The notes beneath the pieces are model-generated. The model ran no database searches. It saw nothing but the letters and a program-made list of their open reading frames with translations, and was not told where the DNA came from. Source: JBBECJ01 sp963763325 (GTDB taxonomy: Bacteria > Chloroflexota > Chloroflexia > Thermomicrobiales > CFX8). From it: a stretch of 64,000 nucleotides of DNA. The first letter of the stretch is position 1; the number at the start of each line of letters is the position of its first letter. The position numbers and the translations under genes were made by a program. Below are positions 9,095 to 17,325 of this stretch, in pieces. Location of the stretch: positions 248,001 to 312,000 of the forward strand of contig CAVXOL010000019.1 of the NCBI GenBank assembly GCA_963763325.1, given 5' to 3'.

Positions 9095-9469
9095 ATGGAC
9101 CAGAAGCTGCAACCGACACCTGTCGCGTTCTGCCCACGATTTCATTACGCTGTTGAACTGATCGGTCGTCGCTGGACGGGCGCAATCCTGCGCGCGCTGA
9201 TGGGCGGCGCGACGCGCTATTCCGATATCACCCACGCCGTGCCTGGGCTGTCAGACCGGCTGCTCTCCGAGCGGCTGCGCGAGTTGGAGGCCGAAGGGAT
9301 CGTCGAGCGAACCGTCATCCCTGAGATGCCGGTCCGGATCGAGTATCGCCTGACCGCAAAAGGGGAATCCCTTGAATCGGTCCTGGTGTCAGTCTCGAAT
9401 TGGGCCGAGACGTGGATCGAGGCTCCGGTCGCCGAGGCGCGTTGCGAGGAAGTCGAGCGGGCGGGGTAG
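9095..9469 (+). CDS. HxlR-family transcriptional regulator
   Basis: A 124-residue MarR/HxlR winged-helix protein: ELIGRRWTGAILRALMGGATRYSDI is the typical start of the domain, followed by LSDRLLSERLRELEAEGIVERT (recognition helix) and the wing IEYRLTAKG. Cys13 in AFCPRF matches the single N-terminal Cys that redox-sensing members such as YodB and QorR use to detect quinones or diamide. GGAGGTG lies four bases before the ATG. It faces the YceI gene and probably represses both from the shared region. Regulation of the nearby FMN reductases and VOC gene is inference from function. Confidence 0.85.
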   Translation: MDQKLQPTPVAFCPRFHYAVELIGRRWTGAILRALMGGATRYSDITHAVPGLSDRLLSERLRELEAEGIVERTVIPEMPVRIEYRLTAKGESLESVLVSVSNWAETWIEAPVAEARCEEVERAG

Positions 9470-9502
9470 GCGGGACGCAGGGTTCGCCGCCCGCATCACG
9501 CG

Positions 9503-9871
9503 TCATGCGTCACGGAATTTCAGCCATTCAACAAATCGCAACACTTCAGCGCGCTGGGTGTCGGTGAGCGAGGCGGATGCCTGGAGAATCGCCGAGGTCG
9601 AGGCGTCGCCTGAGGCTGTCATCTGGTCGATGATGAGGGTGAGCAGGGCAGGCAGCGTGAGATCGCAGGCGGCGGCGACGGCGGCGAGGGTGTCGATGGC
9701 GGGTGTCGTCTCGCGGCGTTCGACGGCATAGAGCGAGGTGTGGGCGACGCCAACTCTTTCGCCAAAGTCGCGGAACGACCAGTTTCGCTCGGTCCGCAGG
9801 CGGTGAAAGACCTCACCAGCCGCCATGCGATAGGCCGCTTCCGGCGATCCATTGTCCAGCTTGGCCGCCAT
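9503..9871 (-). CDS. XRE-family helix-turn-helix protein
   Basis: A 122-residue DNA-binding protein. The Cro/C1-type HTH covers about residues 18-75 (FRDFGERVGVAHTSLYAVER with the second helix and the recognition helix; then LAAVAAACDLTLPALL). The C-terminal 45 residues (LTDTQRAEVLRFVEWLKF) may mediate dimerisation. The ATG at 9871 is preferred because GAAGGAT is five bases upstream; a TTG 27 bases earlier would extend it. No toxin partner is visible. It converges with the HxlR gene and lies just downstream of recQ. Confidence 0.7.
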   Translation of the reverse strand: MAAKLDNGSPEAAYRMAAGEVFHRLRTERNWSFRDFGERVGVAHTSLYAVERRETTPAIDTLAAVAAACDLTLPALLTLIIDQMTASGDASTSAILQASASLTDTQRAEVLRFVEWLKFRDA

Positions 9872-9902
9872 TCGTGATCCTTCACGTTTTCCCGACAAGC
9901 AG

Positions 9903-9929
9903 CAGGGGAGGGTGTAATACCCTCCCCTG
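9903..9929. terminator. Stem-loop terminator after recQ
   Basis: CAGGGGAGGG pairs perfectly with CCCTCCCCTG across a 7-base loop. It lies 29 bases past the recQ stop on the minus strand and before the XRE gene, so it probably ends the recQ transcript. Confidence 0.6.
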
Positions 9930-9957
9930 TAGTATGCCGCCGATCGGCGACGGCTGG

Positions 9958-11658
9958 TCAGGAGATTTTTTGCAGCAGTTGCCGTTCCTGGACGATCGCG
10001 AGCGCGAGCGTCTTGTAGCCGGACTCCTGAAAGAGGACTGTGACGCTGTCATCGACAACGCGCTGGACCTCGCCCTCCCCCCAGGCGTGGTGAATAACGA
10101 TGTCGCCGAGTGCGAAGGGAGCGGGCTGGCTGTCGATCACCGCGTCGGTGGCATGTACGTCAGGCTGTGTGCCGCTACGGAGCGAAGCGAGGGCGTGGTT
10201 GTCACACACGTCGCAATCGTCGGCGTCGTATTCCTGACCGAAATAATTGAGGATGTACTCGCGCCGGCAGGCATGCAGCTCGGCGTAGACACGCATCATC
10301 TCCAGCCGGCTGCGCTCGTAGTGGCGGCGCTGCTCTTCACGCTCAAGCGGGATGTCGGACGGGGTGAAGTCCGGGACGATCAGTTGGATCTGGCCGCGTC
10401 GGTTGCTGACGATCTCGTGGTCGGCCAGCAACTGGACGACACGCGCAAGATGACCGTTGGCAATGCCGCTGTCTTCCGCGAGTTGGCGCATCGTTGTCCG
10501 CGATGACTTGAGCAGGCCGAAGCGGACCCGTTGCAGGTCGTCCTCGCAGATCTGGCCGGTGCCGCTCAGGAACGCGGCCCGGCCGAGGTCGCCGGGGCGA
10601 TAGATGATCGTGCAGCGCGCGAACTCGCCATCGCGTCCGGCCCGGCCAGACTCCTGATAGTAGGCTTCGACGCTGCCGGGAATGTCGCGGTGGATGACGA
10701 AGCGGACATCGGCCTTGTCGACACCAAGACCGAAGGCGTTAGTGGCAGCGATCACGCGCAGGTCGCCGCGCATGAATCCTTCCTGGACCCGTTCGCGGTC
10801 TGCCTTCTTGCGCTGGCCGTGATAGTAGTCGGACGGGATGCCCCACTCAGTCAGCCACTCGGCGGTCTGGCGAGCGGCATCGGTCGTGGCGGTGTAGATG
10901 ATGCCGCAGCCCTGCATGGTGTCTTTGAGTCGGCCCTTGAGGCCGTCTGAGTAGTCGCGGCCGTTGCCTTCGATAAACATGTGGTGCAGTGCGCGACGCT
11001 CATCCGCCTCCGACTCGACCCTGACGACCTCGAAGAACAGATTGGGACGATCGACACCACGAACGACGATGTCCGGTTTGTGCATGCCGAGCCGGTCGAT
11101 GATCTCGCGCCGCACCCACGGGGTTGCGGTCGCCGTCAGCGCCAGGACAGTTGGCCGGCCGAGATCACAGATGATGTTGCCGAGGCCGAGATAGGAGGGA
11201 CGGAAGTCGTGGCCCCATTCTGAGAGGCAATGCGCCTCATCGACGACGAAGAGCGAGATGTTGGCGCGCCGGAGCGACTGCATGAACTCGTTGTTTGAGA
11301 ACCGTTCAGGAGTGACGTAGAGAATCTTGGCCTGCTGGGAGATCACGTACTCAAGCTCGCGGCGCGATTCGGCCTCGCCCTGGGTGCTGTTGATCAGCCT
11401 CACACTGAAGCCACGCTGCTCCAGTGACTCGACCTGGTCTTTCATCAGGGCGATCAGCGGCGATACGACGACCGTGACGCCAGGCAGCAGTTGAGCCGCA
11501 AGCTGGAAGACGAGCGACTTGCCGGCGCCTGTCGGGAGGACCGCCATCACATCTCGCCCGGAGAGCAGATCGCGGATCACCCGCTCCTGACCGGGCCGGA
11601 ACGATTCGTGCCCGAACCGGCGCAACAGTGCGTCCAGCTCGTCGTGGGTCGCGTGCAT
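9958..11658 (-). CDS. recQ: RecQ-type ATP-dependent DNA helicase
   Basis: 3'-5' superfamily 2 helicase of 566 residues used in recombination repair. Motif I LPTGAGKS is at about residues 41-48, the DEAH box at 140-143, motif VI near the HRDIPGSVEAYYQESGRAGR segment. After the helicase core comes the RQC zinc module with four Cys (C-RREYI and C-DVC) and a winged helix. The last ~50 residues (GDIVIHHAWGEGEVQRV to GYKTLALAIV) resemble the Tudor-like tail of UvrD/PcrA and of actinobacterial RecQ rather than an HRDC domain. The start at 11658 is chosen by homology; ATGs 12-15 bases upstream are equally possible. Confidence 0.85.
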   Translation of the reverse strand: MHATHDELDALLRRFGHESFRPGQERVIRDLLSGRDVMAVLPTGAGKSLVFQLAAQLLPGVTVVVSPLIALMKDQVESLEQRGFSVRLINSTQGEAESRRELEYVISQQAKILYVTPERFSNNEFMQSLRRANISLFVVDEAHCLSEWGHDFRPSYLGLGNIICDLGRPTVLALTATATPWVRREIIDRLGMHKPDIVVRGVDRPNLFFEVVRVESEADERRALHHMFIEGNGRDYSDGLKGRLKDTMQGCGIIYTATTDAARQTAEWLTEWGIPSDYYHGQRKKADRERVQEGFMRGDLRVIAATNAFGLGVDKADVRFVIHRDIPGSVEAYYQESGRAGRDGEFARCTIIYRPGDLGRAAFLSGTGQICEDDLQRVRFGLLKSSRTTMRQLAEDSGIANGHLARVVQLLADHEIVSNRRGQIQLIVPDFTPSDIPLEREEQRRHYERSRLEMMRVYAELHACRREYILNYFGQEYDADDCDVCDNHALASLRSGTQPDVHATDAVIDSQPAPFALGDIVIHHAWGEGEVQRVVDDSVTVLFQESGYKTLALAIVQERQLLQKIS

Positions 11659-11948
11659 CGCGCATCCCATCATCGCTTGCGCTACGGTGTCGAGCGTCCG
11701 GCACCTGAACGGGTCCGGGCGTCGTACGTATGCACGATTCGGGCCACCCAGCGCCAGCGATCGGTCGATGTTCGAGCGATTCGTGACTTCGCGTTCGTTG
11801 TGGCTCCGCACAGCGCCTGTCGATAAGCGTCCGTGGCTGAGGACGCCGAACCGCCCGCGTCCATCCTGACGCGGGCGGTCGAGGTGCTTGGGTATGCCGG
11901 TCCTTTTCCGCGGCCGGGCAGCCGATCGGAGACCGATCGAACGATAGG

Positions 11949-12560
11949 TTACGACTGGCGGAGCCAGCGGACGGCGACGGCGTACGTTTCGCGGGTGGGT
12001 GGTCCCGTCAGGAATTCCGCCACGGAGGCGAGGTTTCGTTCGAGATTGCCTCCGCTTGCCTGACTTGCCAGCATTTCCGCCTCGGACGCCCAGGCGGACG
12101 CCGTAAGCGCTTTCCCGGTGATGGCATCAGTCATCGCGAACAGTCCAACGAAGCCAGGTTGCTGACGCAACTCCGGAAGCAAGGTACGAAAGTGTTCGAT
12201 CGCGGCATCGGCCTGCCCCGGCTTCATCTGGGATGTCAACATCCTCGCGTAAGATGGAGTCTGAGTAGCGCGCTCCCAGATCCTGAGATCGTAGAGTTCC
12301 CGAACAGGAGGCGCGGCGAACACGCCCGCGAACTTGGCAAACTGCTCCTGCAGATAGCCGCTCGCTTCCGACGACTGTAGCTCCTGGTCGTCCCACATGC
12401 TGATCGAGACACCCTTGCCGCTGGAGCGGTCGGTGACAAGGATCATAGCGTGGCAGCCCTTGTACTCGGACGCAGCCGGGACGACCGAGTCGCGGTAGAT
12501 GCTGACTGCCTCATCGAGCTTGTCCGGCTGAATCTGGACGGTGACGACACGTGCCTTCAT
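11949..12560 (-). CDS. Tandem ABM (antibiotic biosynthesis monooxygenase-like) domain protein
   Basis: 203 residues built of two related ferredoxin-like halves: residues 1-95 (ARVVTVQIQPDKLDEAVSIY, then GCHAMILVTDRSSGKGVSISMW) and 110-203 (ARMLTSQMKPGQADAAIEHF, then GFVGLFAMTDAITGKALTASAW). This is the dimeric-alpha-beta-barrel pattern of ABM domains, which include cofactor-free monooxygenases and heme-degrading enzymes, but many members have no known activity. The ATG at 12560 has AGGAGAT just upstream. It stands alone between recQ and the pyrophosphatase gene. Confidence 0.7.
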   Translation of the reverse strand: MKARVVTVQIQPDKLDEAVSIYRDSVVPAASEYKGCHAMILVTDRSSGKGVSISMWDDQELQSSEASGYLQEQFAKFAGVFAAPPVRELYDLRIWERATQTPSYARMLTSQMKPGQADAAIEHFRTLLPELRQQPGFVGLFAMTDAITGKALTASAWASEAEMLASQASGGNLERNLASVAEFLTGPPTRETYAVAVRWLRQS

Positions 12561-12704
12561 TGGATCTCCTCGCTGTTTCAATGCGATCAGACATGGGTCG
12601 ACGATGGTGAAACAACTGTTGAGAAGATGCTGCCCGGTGAAGACAGATTAGGCGCAGCCAGATGCCACGTCAAGTGCCATTATGCGTACATTGGCTAAAC
12701 GTGA

Positions 12705-13205
12705 CTACGCATTACGCACGCGATACGCCTCACGGGCTTCGCCAATCACCTGCCAGGTCTCGTTGAGGCTGTGCCAGCCGAGGACCTCGGTCTGCTTTGG
12801 TTCGAGCAGCTTGTAGGTAGAGAAGAAGGCTTCGATCTCGCGCAGCCAGTGAGCTTCGAGATCGTCAAGTGAGCGGATACCTTCAAAGCGGGGATCAACG
12901 GCGGGAACGGCCAGTACCTTGAAATCGGCACCCTTCTCGTCGGCCATATCGAGGCCACCGATCGGCCGAGCCGGAATGTGACAGCCGGGGAAGGTCGGGT
13001 GGTGCGTGATCACGAGGATGTCGAGGTGGTCGCCGTCGGGAGAGAGCGTTTCGGGGATGTATCCATAGTCAGTCGGATAGTGGACCGACGAGTAGAGGAC
13101 GCGGTCGAGCACGAAGACGCCTCGTTCCTCGTCGAACTCGTACTTATTGCGGCTGCCTTGCGGGATCTCGATGAATGCCTCGACGATCGTCTCTTCGCGG
13201 CTCAT
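12705..13205 (-). CDS. ppa: Inorganic pyrophosphatase
   Basis: Family I soluble pyrophosphatase, 166 residues, the usual length. Hydrolyses PPi to phosphate in the cytoplasm with Mg2+. Seen are IPQGSRNKYEFDEE, the VHYPTDYGYIPET segment, the signature DGDHLDILV with its catalytic Asp residues, and the C-terminal LEPKQTEVLGW. The ATG overlaps the stop of the DUF1697 gene by four bases (ATGA), implying translational coupling. Confidence 0.95.
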   Translation of the reverse strand: MSREETIVEAFIEIPQGSRNKYEFDEERGVFVLDRVLYSSVHYPTDYGYIPETLSPDGDHLDILVITHHPTFPGCHIPARPIGGLDMADEKGADFKVLAVPAVDPRFEGIRSLDDLEAHWLREIEAFFSTYKLLEPKQTEVLGWHSLNETWQVIGEAREAYRVRNA

Positions 13206-13798
13206 GGCTGATTCCCTTCAATCGTTGAACGCAGCGTCTGCCAGGCGGGAGGATACTTGGCGACGAGCCTGCGGATCGTGTTCGAGTTGCGGACGGTGGT
13301 CGGTGCGCCGAGCGCCTTGCCCAGTTCTGGCCCCTTGAGCATCGAATCGCTCATCTTTCCACGAATCAGCCAGTAGAGCTCGCGGCCGCCGACGTAGAAA
13401 TCGTCCTTGTGGGAGCGCAGCGCCATGATCGCACGCTCGGCATCTGGAGTCGGTGTCGCGGACAGGAAGGCGATGTGGAGTGTCGCACCATTATCGGTGT
13501 ATTCCGTCTCCGGGAACGGCTGATGGGCCGCGATCTCTGCCAGCTCGGTGGTCGAGCGGAGAAACGCCTCTGCCTGATAGCCGAGTGACGCGTGGAGATG
13601 ATCGTCAATCCGCTTTCCGAGCGTGGCCGGATCCTCGGATGACTCGAAGATCACGTTGCCACTGGCGATAAACGTTTCGACGTTCGAAAGCCCGATCTCC
13701 CCGAACAGTGCGCGCAATTCGTCCATCTTGACGGTGCGGCCACCAACGTTGATCGCACGGAGAAACGCAACGTACTGCGTGGTTGATGGCGACGGCAA
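13202..13798 (-). CDS. DUF1697 domain protein
   Basis: 198-residue protein of the DUF1697 family, recognised by the N-terminal YVAFLRAINVGGRTVKMDEL and the SGNVIFESSED strand, and by the C-terminal MLKGPELGKALGAPTTVRNSNT. The biochemical role of the family is not established. It starts with TTG behind GGAGGAAT and overlaps the pyrophosphatase start by four bases, so the two are co-translated. Confidence 0.85.
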   Translation of the reverse strand: MPSPSTTQYVAFLRAINVGGRTVKMDELRALFGEIGLSNVETFIASGNVIFESSEDPATLGKRIDDHLHASLGYQAEAFLRSTTELAEIAAHQPFPETEYTDNGATLHIAFLSATPTPDAERAIMALRSHKDDFYVGGRELYWLIRGKMSDSMLKGPELGKALGAPTTVRNSNTIRRLVAKYPPAWQTLRSTIEGNQP

Positions 13799-13868
13799 AT
13801 CATTCCTCCGGTTCCGTCAATCAACGGGGATCGGATGAACCAGGACAGCAAGCGTACCGCAGCGTGGC

Positions 13869-14246
13869 TTAGACGGTGCGCCCGGCGATGAAGCCAAGCC
13901 AGACGGCGATGATCCCCGCGACAGTCGATCCAACGACGTTGAGGACGGCACGATCAATATCTCCGGCTTCGACAAGCTGATGCGTTTCGTACATCCAGGT
14001 CGAGAATGTCGTATAGCCGCCGAGAATGCCAACCGTCAGGAAGCGACGAACATCGGGTGAGACACTGACGCGCTCGGCGGTCAGCGCCATGATGAAGCCG
14101 ATCAGGAATGCGCCGCTGATGTTGACGACGAACGTGCCAAGCGGGCTGGCGCCGAAGCGAGCATTGATCCAGCCGGCCAGCGCATAGCGGCTGACCGCAC
14201 CGATCGCCCCACCTACCGCGACCCAGAGATACGCCACGAGCTCCAC
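13869..14246 (-). CDS. crcB: CrcB/Fluc fluoride exporter
   Basis: 125-residue four-helix Fluc channel that expels fluoride as a dual-topology dimer. Conserved features are the GGAIGAVSRYALAGWI start, the Asn of VVNISGAFLIGF and the GGYTTFSTWMYE segment with its Phe/Thr residues lining the pore. The start is GTG at 14246, directly after GGGGGGAC; the ATG far upstream lies inside the riboswitch and would give a non-homologous leader. The single gene (not a crcB pair) implies a homodimer. Transcription is very probably controlled by the fluoride riboswitch just upstream. Confidence 0.92.
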   Translation of the reverse strand: MELVAYLWVAVGGAIGAVSRYALAGWINARFGASPLGTFVVNISGAFLIGFIMALTAERVSVSPDVRRFLTVGILGGYTTFSTWMYETHQLVEAGDIDRAVLNVVGSTVAGIIAVWLGFIAGRTV

Positions 14247-14260
14247 GTCCCCCCTGAACG

Positions 14261-14357
14261 AAAAAACTCCTGGCAGGACAATTGCCCCGCCAGGAGTCAT
14301 TGGCATCAGATGCGGTTCGGGCGTTCCCACCCCGGCGGACTCCACCGCCAGCCTGCA
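14261..14357 (-). ncRNA. Fluoride riboswitch (crcB motif) with intrinsic terminator
   Basis: On the minus strand the leader holds GGCGGTGGAGTCCGCC and later TGATGCCAATGACTCCT, the conserved blocks of the crcB-motif aptamer. The 3' end of the aptamer (ACTCCTGGC, 14297-14289) also forms the left arm of a perfect hairpin whose right arm GCCAGGAGT ends at 14266 and is followed by six T (14266-14261). Fluoride binding should stabilise the aptamer pseudoknot, free the hairpin arm and allow read-through into crcB, whose GTG start is 15 bases downstream. Confidence 0.85.
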
Positions 14358-14434
14358 TTCTACCCTAGTACGGGATCGGTGGCGCACATGGCAAGATTGT
14401 CGCGTGTGTGCATTGGTTCACAATCGGGGCAGGG

Positions 14435-14683
14435 ATGAACGAGACGCAAGACGACGGCAGTGAGGCGAACTCAGAGGTAGCTGCCGAGGATGGGGATGCG
14501 CCAGAGGATCGGCGCGCACGCACGAGCGACGACTTCCTCGTGCCGGGGCCGTCGCCGGAGTCGAATGCCGGATTGCGGCAGTGGGGCTGCACCTGGCTGG
14601 CGTTCTCGCTGCTGTTGATCCTGCTGATGCTCGGTCTCTCGTTCGTCTGCCTGACGCTGGCGAACTGGACGGGAATCGCCTGA
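14435..14683 (+). CDS. Small single-span membrane protein
   Basis: 82 residues, not recognised. The first ~50 are acidic and Ser/Pro/Glu-rich; residues 53-75 (WLAFSLLLILLMLGLSFVCL) form one membrane helix near the C-terminus. The ATG at 14435 is preferred over 14408 because GGGGCAGGG lies before it. Transcribed divergently from crcB and convergent with the VOC gene (four bases between stops). Function unknown. Confidence 0.5.
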   Translation: MNETQDDGSEANSEVAAEDGDAPEDRRARTSDDFLVPGPSPESNAGLRQWGCTWLAFSLLLILLMLGLSFVCLTLANWTGIA

Positions 14684-14687
14684 GCGT

Positions 14688-15095
14688 TCAGGCAGTGCTG
14701 CTCCATGAACGCTCACAGAGCACCAGCCGGTAGCCATCCGGGTCTTCGATTGTGACGCCGATCTGGTCCCACCATGGGTTATGAGCGGGAACCCGCTTCC
14801 CACCGGCCTGCTCGATACGCTGGATCAGCGCAGGATCGACGGGCGCGTCCAGATAGAGGACCCAGAGGTCGTCCGGCGTGAGGACTGGCTCGATTGTCCG
14901 TGCCGTGTCGTGAATCAACTCGAAGTGCCAGGTGGCGCCGGGCAGGCCGACCATCAACAGGTTGCGCTCGCCGACGGAGGTGCCGCGACCACGTTGTACG
15001 ACCTCGAACCCGAGACCATCGACATAAAACCGCTCGGCTGCCGAAAGATCGCGCGACGGCCTGGCGATGCGAAGATGGGTATTCCGATCGATCAA
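14688..15095 (-). CDS. VOC/glyoxalase-like protein
   Basis: 135-residue glyoxalase/bleomycin-resistance fold protein with two beta-alpha-beta-beta-beta units: THLRIARPSRDLSAAERFYV opens the first, WDQIGVTIEDPDGYRLVLCE closes the second, providing likely metal ligands His7, the His of ATWHFELIHD and the terminal Glu. The start is TTG at 15095 because GGAGGGACC precedes it immediately and the reading frame upstream has no family similarity. Substrate unknown. Confidence 0.75.
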   Translation of the reverse strand: MIDRNTHLRIARPSRDLSAAERFYVDGLGFEVVQRGRGTSVGERNLLMVGLPGATWHFELIHDTARTIEPVLTPDDLWVLYLDAPVDPALIQRIEQAGGKRVPAHNPWWDQIGVTIEDPDGYRLVLCERSWSSTA

Positions 15096-15250
15096 GGTCC
15101 CTCCAAACGAGTCAGCCTGCCTGAGAAGCGCGGCTCGCGGGGCATATGCGCGGCGCACAAGATAGACTACAATGACGAGCGGCCTGACACGAGGAGAGGG
15201 AGGGAACAACTGGGATTCCCTATGCCCACATGCCAGATGGAGGAGAAGCC

Positions 15251-16891
15251 TTGGCGCAGATGACCGGGGGACAGGCAATCGTCCAGTCCCTGAAGAAGCA
15301 TGGTGTCGATACGATGTTCGTGCTGCCGGGTGTGCAGCTCGACAATACCTTCGACGCGCTTTACGACGAGAAAGACGCGATCACGCTCTACCACACGCGC
15401 CACGAGCAGGCGACGAGCTATATGGCTGACGGCTACGCGCGGACGACCGGCAAGCCGGGAGTCTGCCTGGTCGTGCCTGGGCCTGGCCTGCTGAACGCGA
15501 TGGCCGGTCTCTCGACCGCCTACGCCTGCTCGGCACCGGTGCTGGCGATTTCCGGTCAGATCAACTCGGACCTGATCGGCAAGGGCCGCGGCATGCTGCA
15601 CGAGATCCCCGATCAACTCGTCGCCGTCCGCTCCGTGACCAAGTGGGCCGCGCGGATCGACCAGCCGGAGGATACGTCGAAGCTCGTTCAGGAAGCGTTC
15701 CGGCAGATGCTCTCCGGCCGGCCACGTCCGGTCGAGATCGAGATGGCGCCTGACATCATGGGCAAGCTCGGCGAGGTCGACCTGCTCGGACCAGCCCAGA
15801 TCGACAAGCCGGAACCGGACATGGACAAGATCTCCGAGGCCGCCAAGGCTCTCGGGAACTCGAAGAAGCCGCTGATCTTCGTCGGCGGCGGTATCTTCGA
15901 CGCGACCGAGGAACTGCTGGCATTGGCCGAGATGCTCCAGGCGCCGGTCGTCATGTCGGCCAACGGCAAGGGCGCGGTTGACGCCCGCCATCACCTCGGT
16001 GTCAACACGCTGGTCGGTCGCGAGCTCTGGAAGGACGCCGATGTCGTCCTGGCCGTTGGCACGCGCTTCGTCCAGCCGTTGACCCAGTGGGCCCCCGACG
16101 ACGAGATGACGATCATTCAGATGGACGTCGATGCGGAGGAAGTCGGCCGCAACTACACGCCGAACGTCGGCATCGTCTCCGACGCGAAGACAGGGCTGGC
16201 AGCGCTGGTCGAGGCTACCGGCAAGCACAATAGCAGCCGCGAATCGCGCGAGCAGGAGATCAACGCCCTCAAGCAGAAGTTCGACGACATCCTCTACGAG
16301 ATCCAGCCGCAGGCATCCTGGGCCGAGGCGATCCGTGGCGAGCTGCCGGAGGACGGCATCCTGATCGCGGAGTCGACCCAGGTCGGCTACTGGTCCGGGA
16401 TGGGCTTCCCGGTCTACAAGCCGCGCACCTATCTGACGAGCGGCTACCAGGGCACGCTCGGCTACGGGTTCGCGACGGCGCTCGGCGCGGCTGTCGGCAA
16501 CCCGCACACCCGCACGATCTCGATCAACGGCGACGGCGGCTTCATGTACAACGTCCAGGAGCTGTCGACGGCCAAGATGTTCAACATCCCGCTAACGACG
16601 ATCGTCTTCAACGACAACGCGTTCGGCAACGTCAAGCGCATCCAGCAGGAGAGCTACAACGGCCGGACGATCGCCAGCGACCTGTTCAACCCGGACTTCG
16701 TCAAGCTTGGCGAGTCGTTCGGCATCCAAAGCTTCCGCTGTGAGACGCCGGAGCAGCTACGCGCGGCGATCCAGGAGTCGTACAAGCTCAACGGCCCGAC
16801 CCTGATCGAATGCCCGGTCGGCCCGATGCCGAACCCAGGCCGCGTCACCGGCTGGGGCCGCCCGGCGCCGAAGTCGCGCAAGGACCTGTAG
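15251..16891 (+). CDS. Thiamine-diphosphate enzyme, acetolactate synthase large-subunit-like
   Basis: 546 residues in the three-domain layout of the TPP decarboxylase/carboligase family. The catalytic Glu is in RHEQATSYMADGYAR (residues ~50-60), the middle domain follows at ~190-330, and the TPP motif GDGGFMYNVQELSTA ends with NDNAFGNV near residues 430-470. Acetolactate synthase, glyoxylate carboligase and oxalyl-CoA decarboxylase share this build; no small regulatory subunit gene lies beside it, which argues against a plain IlvB. TTG start 15251 stands behind GGAGGAGAAG. The gene is monocistronic and followed by a strong terminator. Confidence 0.8.
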   Translation: MAQMTGGQAIVQSLKKHGVDTMFVLPGVQLDNTFDALYDEKDAITLYHTRHEQATSYMADGYARTTGKPGVCLVVPGPGLLNAMAGLSTAYACSAPVLAISGQINSDLIGKGRGMLHEIPDQLVAVRSVTKWAARIDQPEDTSKLVQEAFRQMLSGRPRPVEIEMAPDIMGKLGEVDLLGPAQIDKPEPDMDKISEAAKALGNSKKPLIFVGGGIFDATEELLALAEMLQAPVVMSANGKGAVDARHHLGVNTLVGRELWKDADVVLAVGTRFVQPLTQWAPDDEMTIIQMDVDAEEVGRNYTPNVGIVSDAKTGLAALVEATGKHNSSRESREQEINALKQKFDDILYEIQPQASWAEAIRGELPEDGILIAESTQVGYWSGMGFPVYKPRTYLTSGYQGTLGYGFATALGAAVGNPHTRTISINGDGGFMYNVQELSTAKMFNIPLTTIVFNDNAFGNVKRIQQESYNGRTIASDLFNPDFVKLGESFGIQSFRCETPEQLRAAIQESYKLNGPTLIECPVGPMPNPGRVTGWGRPAPKSRKDL

Positions 16892-16924
16892 TCCGAGCCA
16901 ACCGCGACAGACATCTCATGACGT

Positions 16925-16957
16925 GACAATCGGACGGGGTGGGCCCGTCCGATTGTC
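16925..16957. terminator. Strong stem-loop terminator
   Basis: GACAATCGGACGGG pairs with its complete complement around a 5-base loop, 34 bases after the TPP-enzyme stop and 18 bases from the end of the convergent DUF5615 gene. A short T-run (GTTT) follows on the plus strand, so it can serve both genes. Confidence 0.75.
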
Positions 16958-16974
16958 GTTTCAGCCTGTCCGCC

Positions 16975-17325
16975 TCATGCGCGTACCCGCACTCGATGAC
17001 GTGTCACAACGAGGAGCTGGTCAAGTTGATCGACATGGTGAGTGAGAACGTAGTCCAGCCGTTCGATTGCCAGAGCGAGCGGCACGTAGGCTCCGAGACG
17101 CAGGTAGATCACACCCATGTGCGGGCGTCGTTCCCGGATGATGAGTTCACCAAAGTCACGATCGTCGGTGATCAGGATGCGATTCTCGGCGTAGGCGATG
17201 CGCAGAACATCGACATCGGGCAACCCAGGCGGATGCTCGCGACCGACTCGAATCGCGTCGTGGCCGAGACTTTGAAGATGTGGGATCAGGCGAGCGTTGC
17301 TGCTCTGATCGAGCAGAAATCTCAT
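16975..17325 (-). CDS. DUF5615 PIN-like protein (probable toxin)
   Basis: 116 residues with the DUF5615 signature MRFLLDQSSNARLIPHLQSLGHDA, and ENRILITDDRDFGELI containing the paired Asp residues that form the acidic site of PIN-like nucleases. It overlaps the DUF433 gene upstream by four bases. DUF433/DUF5615 pairs behave like VapBC-type toxin-antitoxin modules in genome surveys; the RNase activity here is inferred from the acidic residues. The predicted start ATG (17325) is inside the upstream gene's stop region, typical for coupled pairs. Confidence 0.8.
   Translation of the reverse strand: MRFLLDQSSNARLIPHLQSLGHDAIRVGREHPPGLPDVDVLRIAYAENRILITDDRDFGELIIRERRPHMGVIYLRLGAYVPLALAIERLDYVLTHHVDQLDQLLVVTRHRVRVRA

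Noticed and set aside
15167..16507. 446-codon frame on the minus strand opposite the TPP enzyme
   Set aside because: Composition is that of an antisense high-GC shadow; the plus strand carries all conserved TPP motifs.
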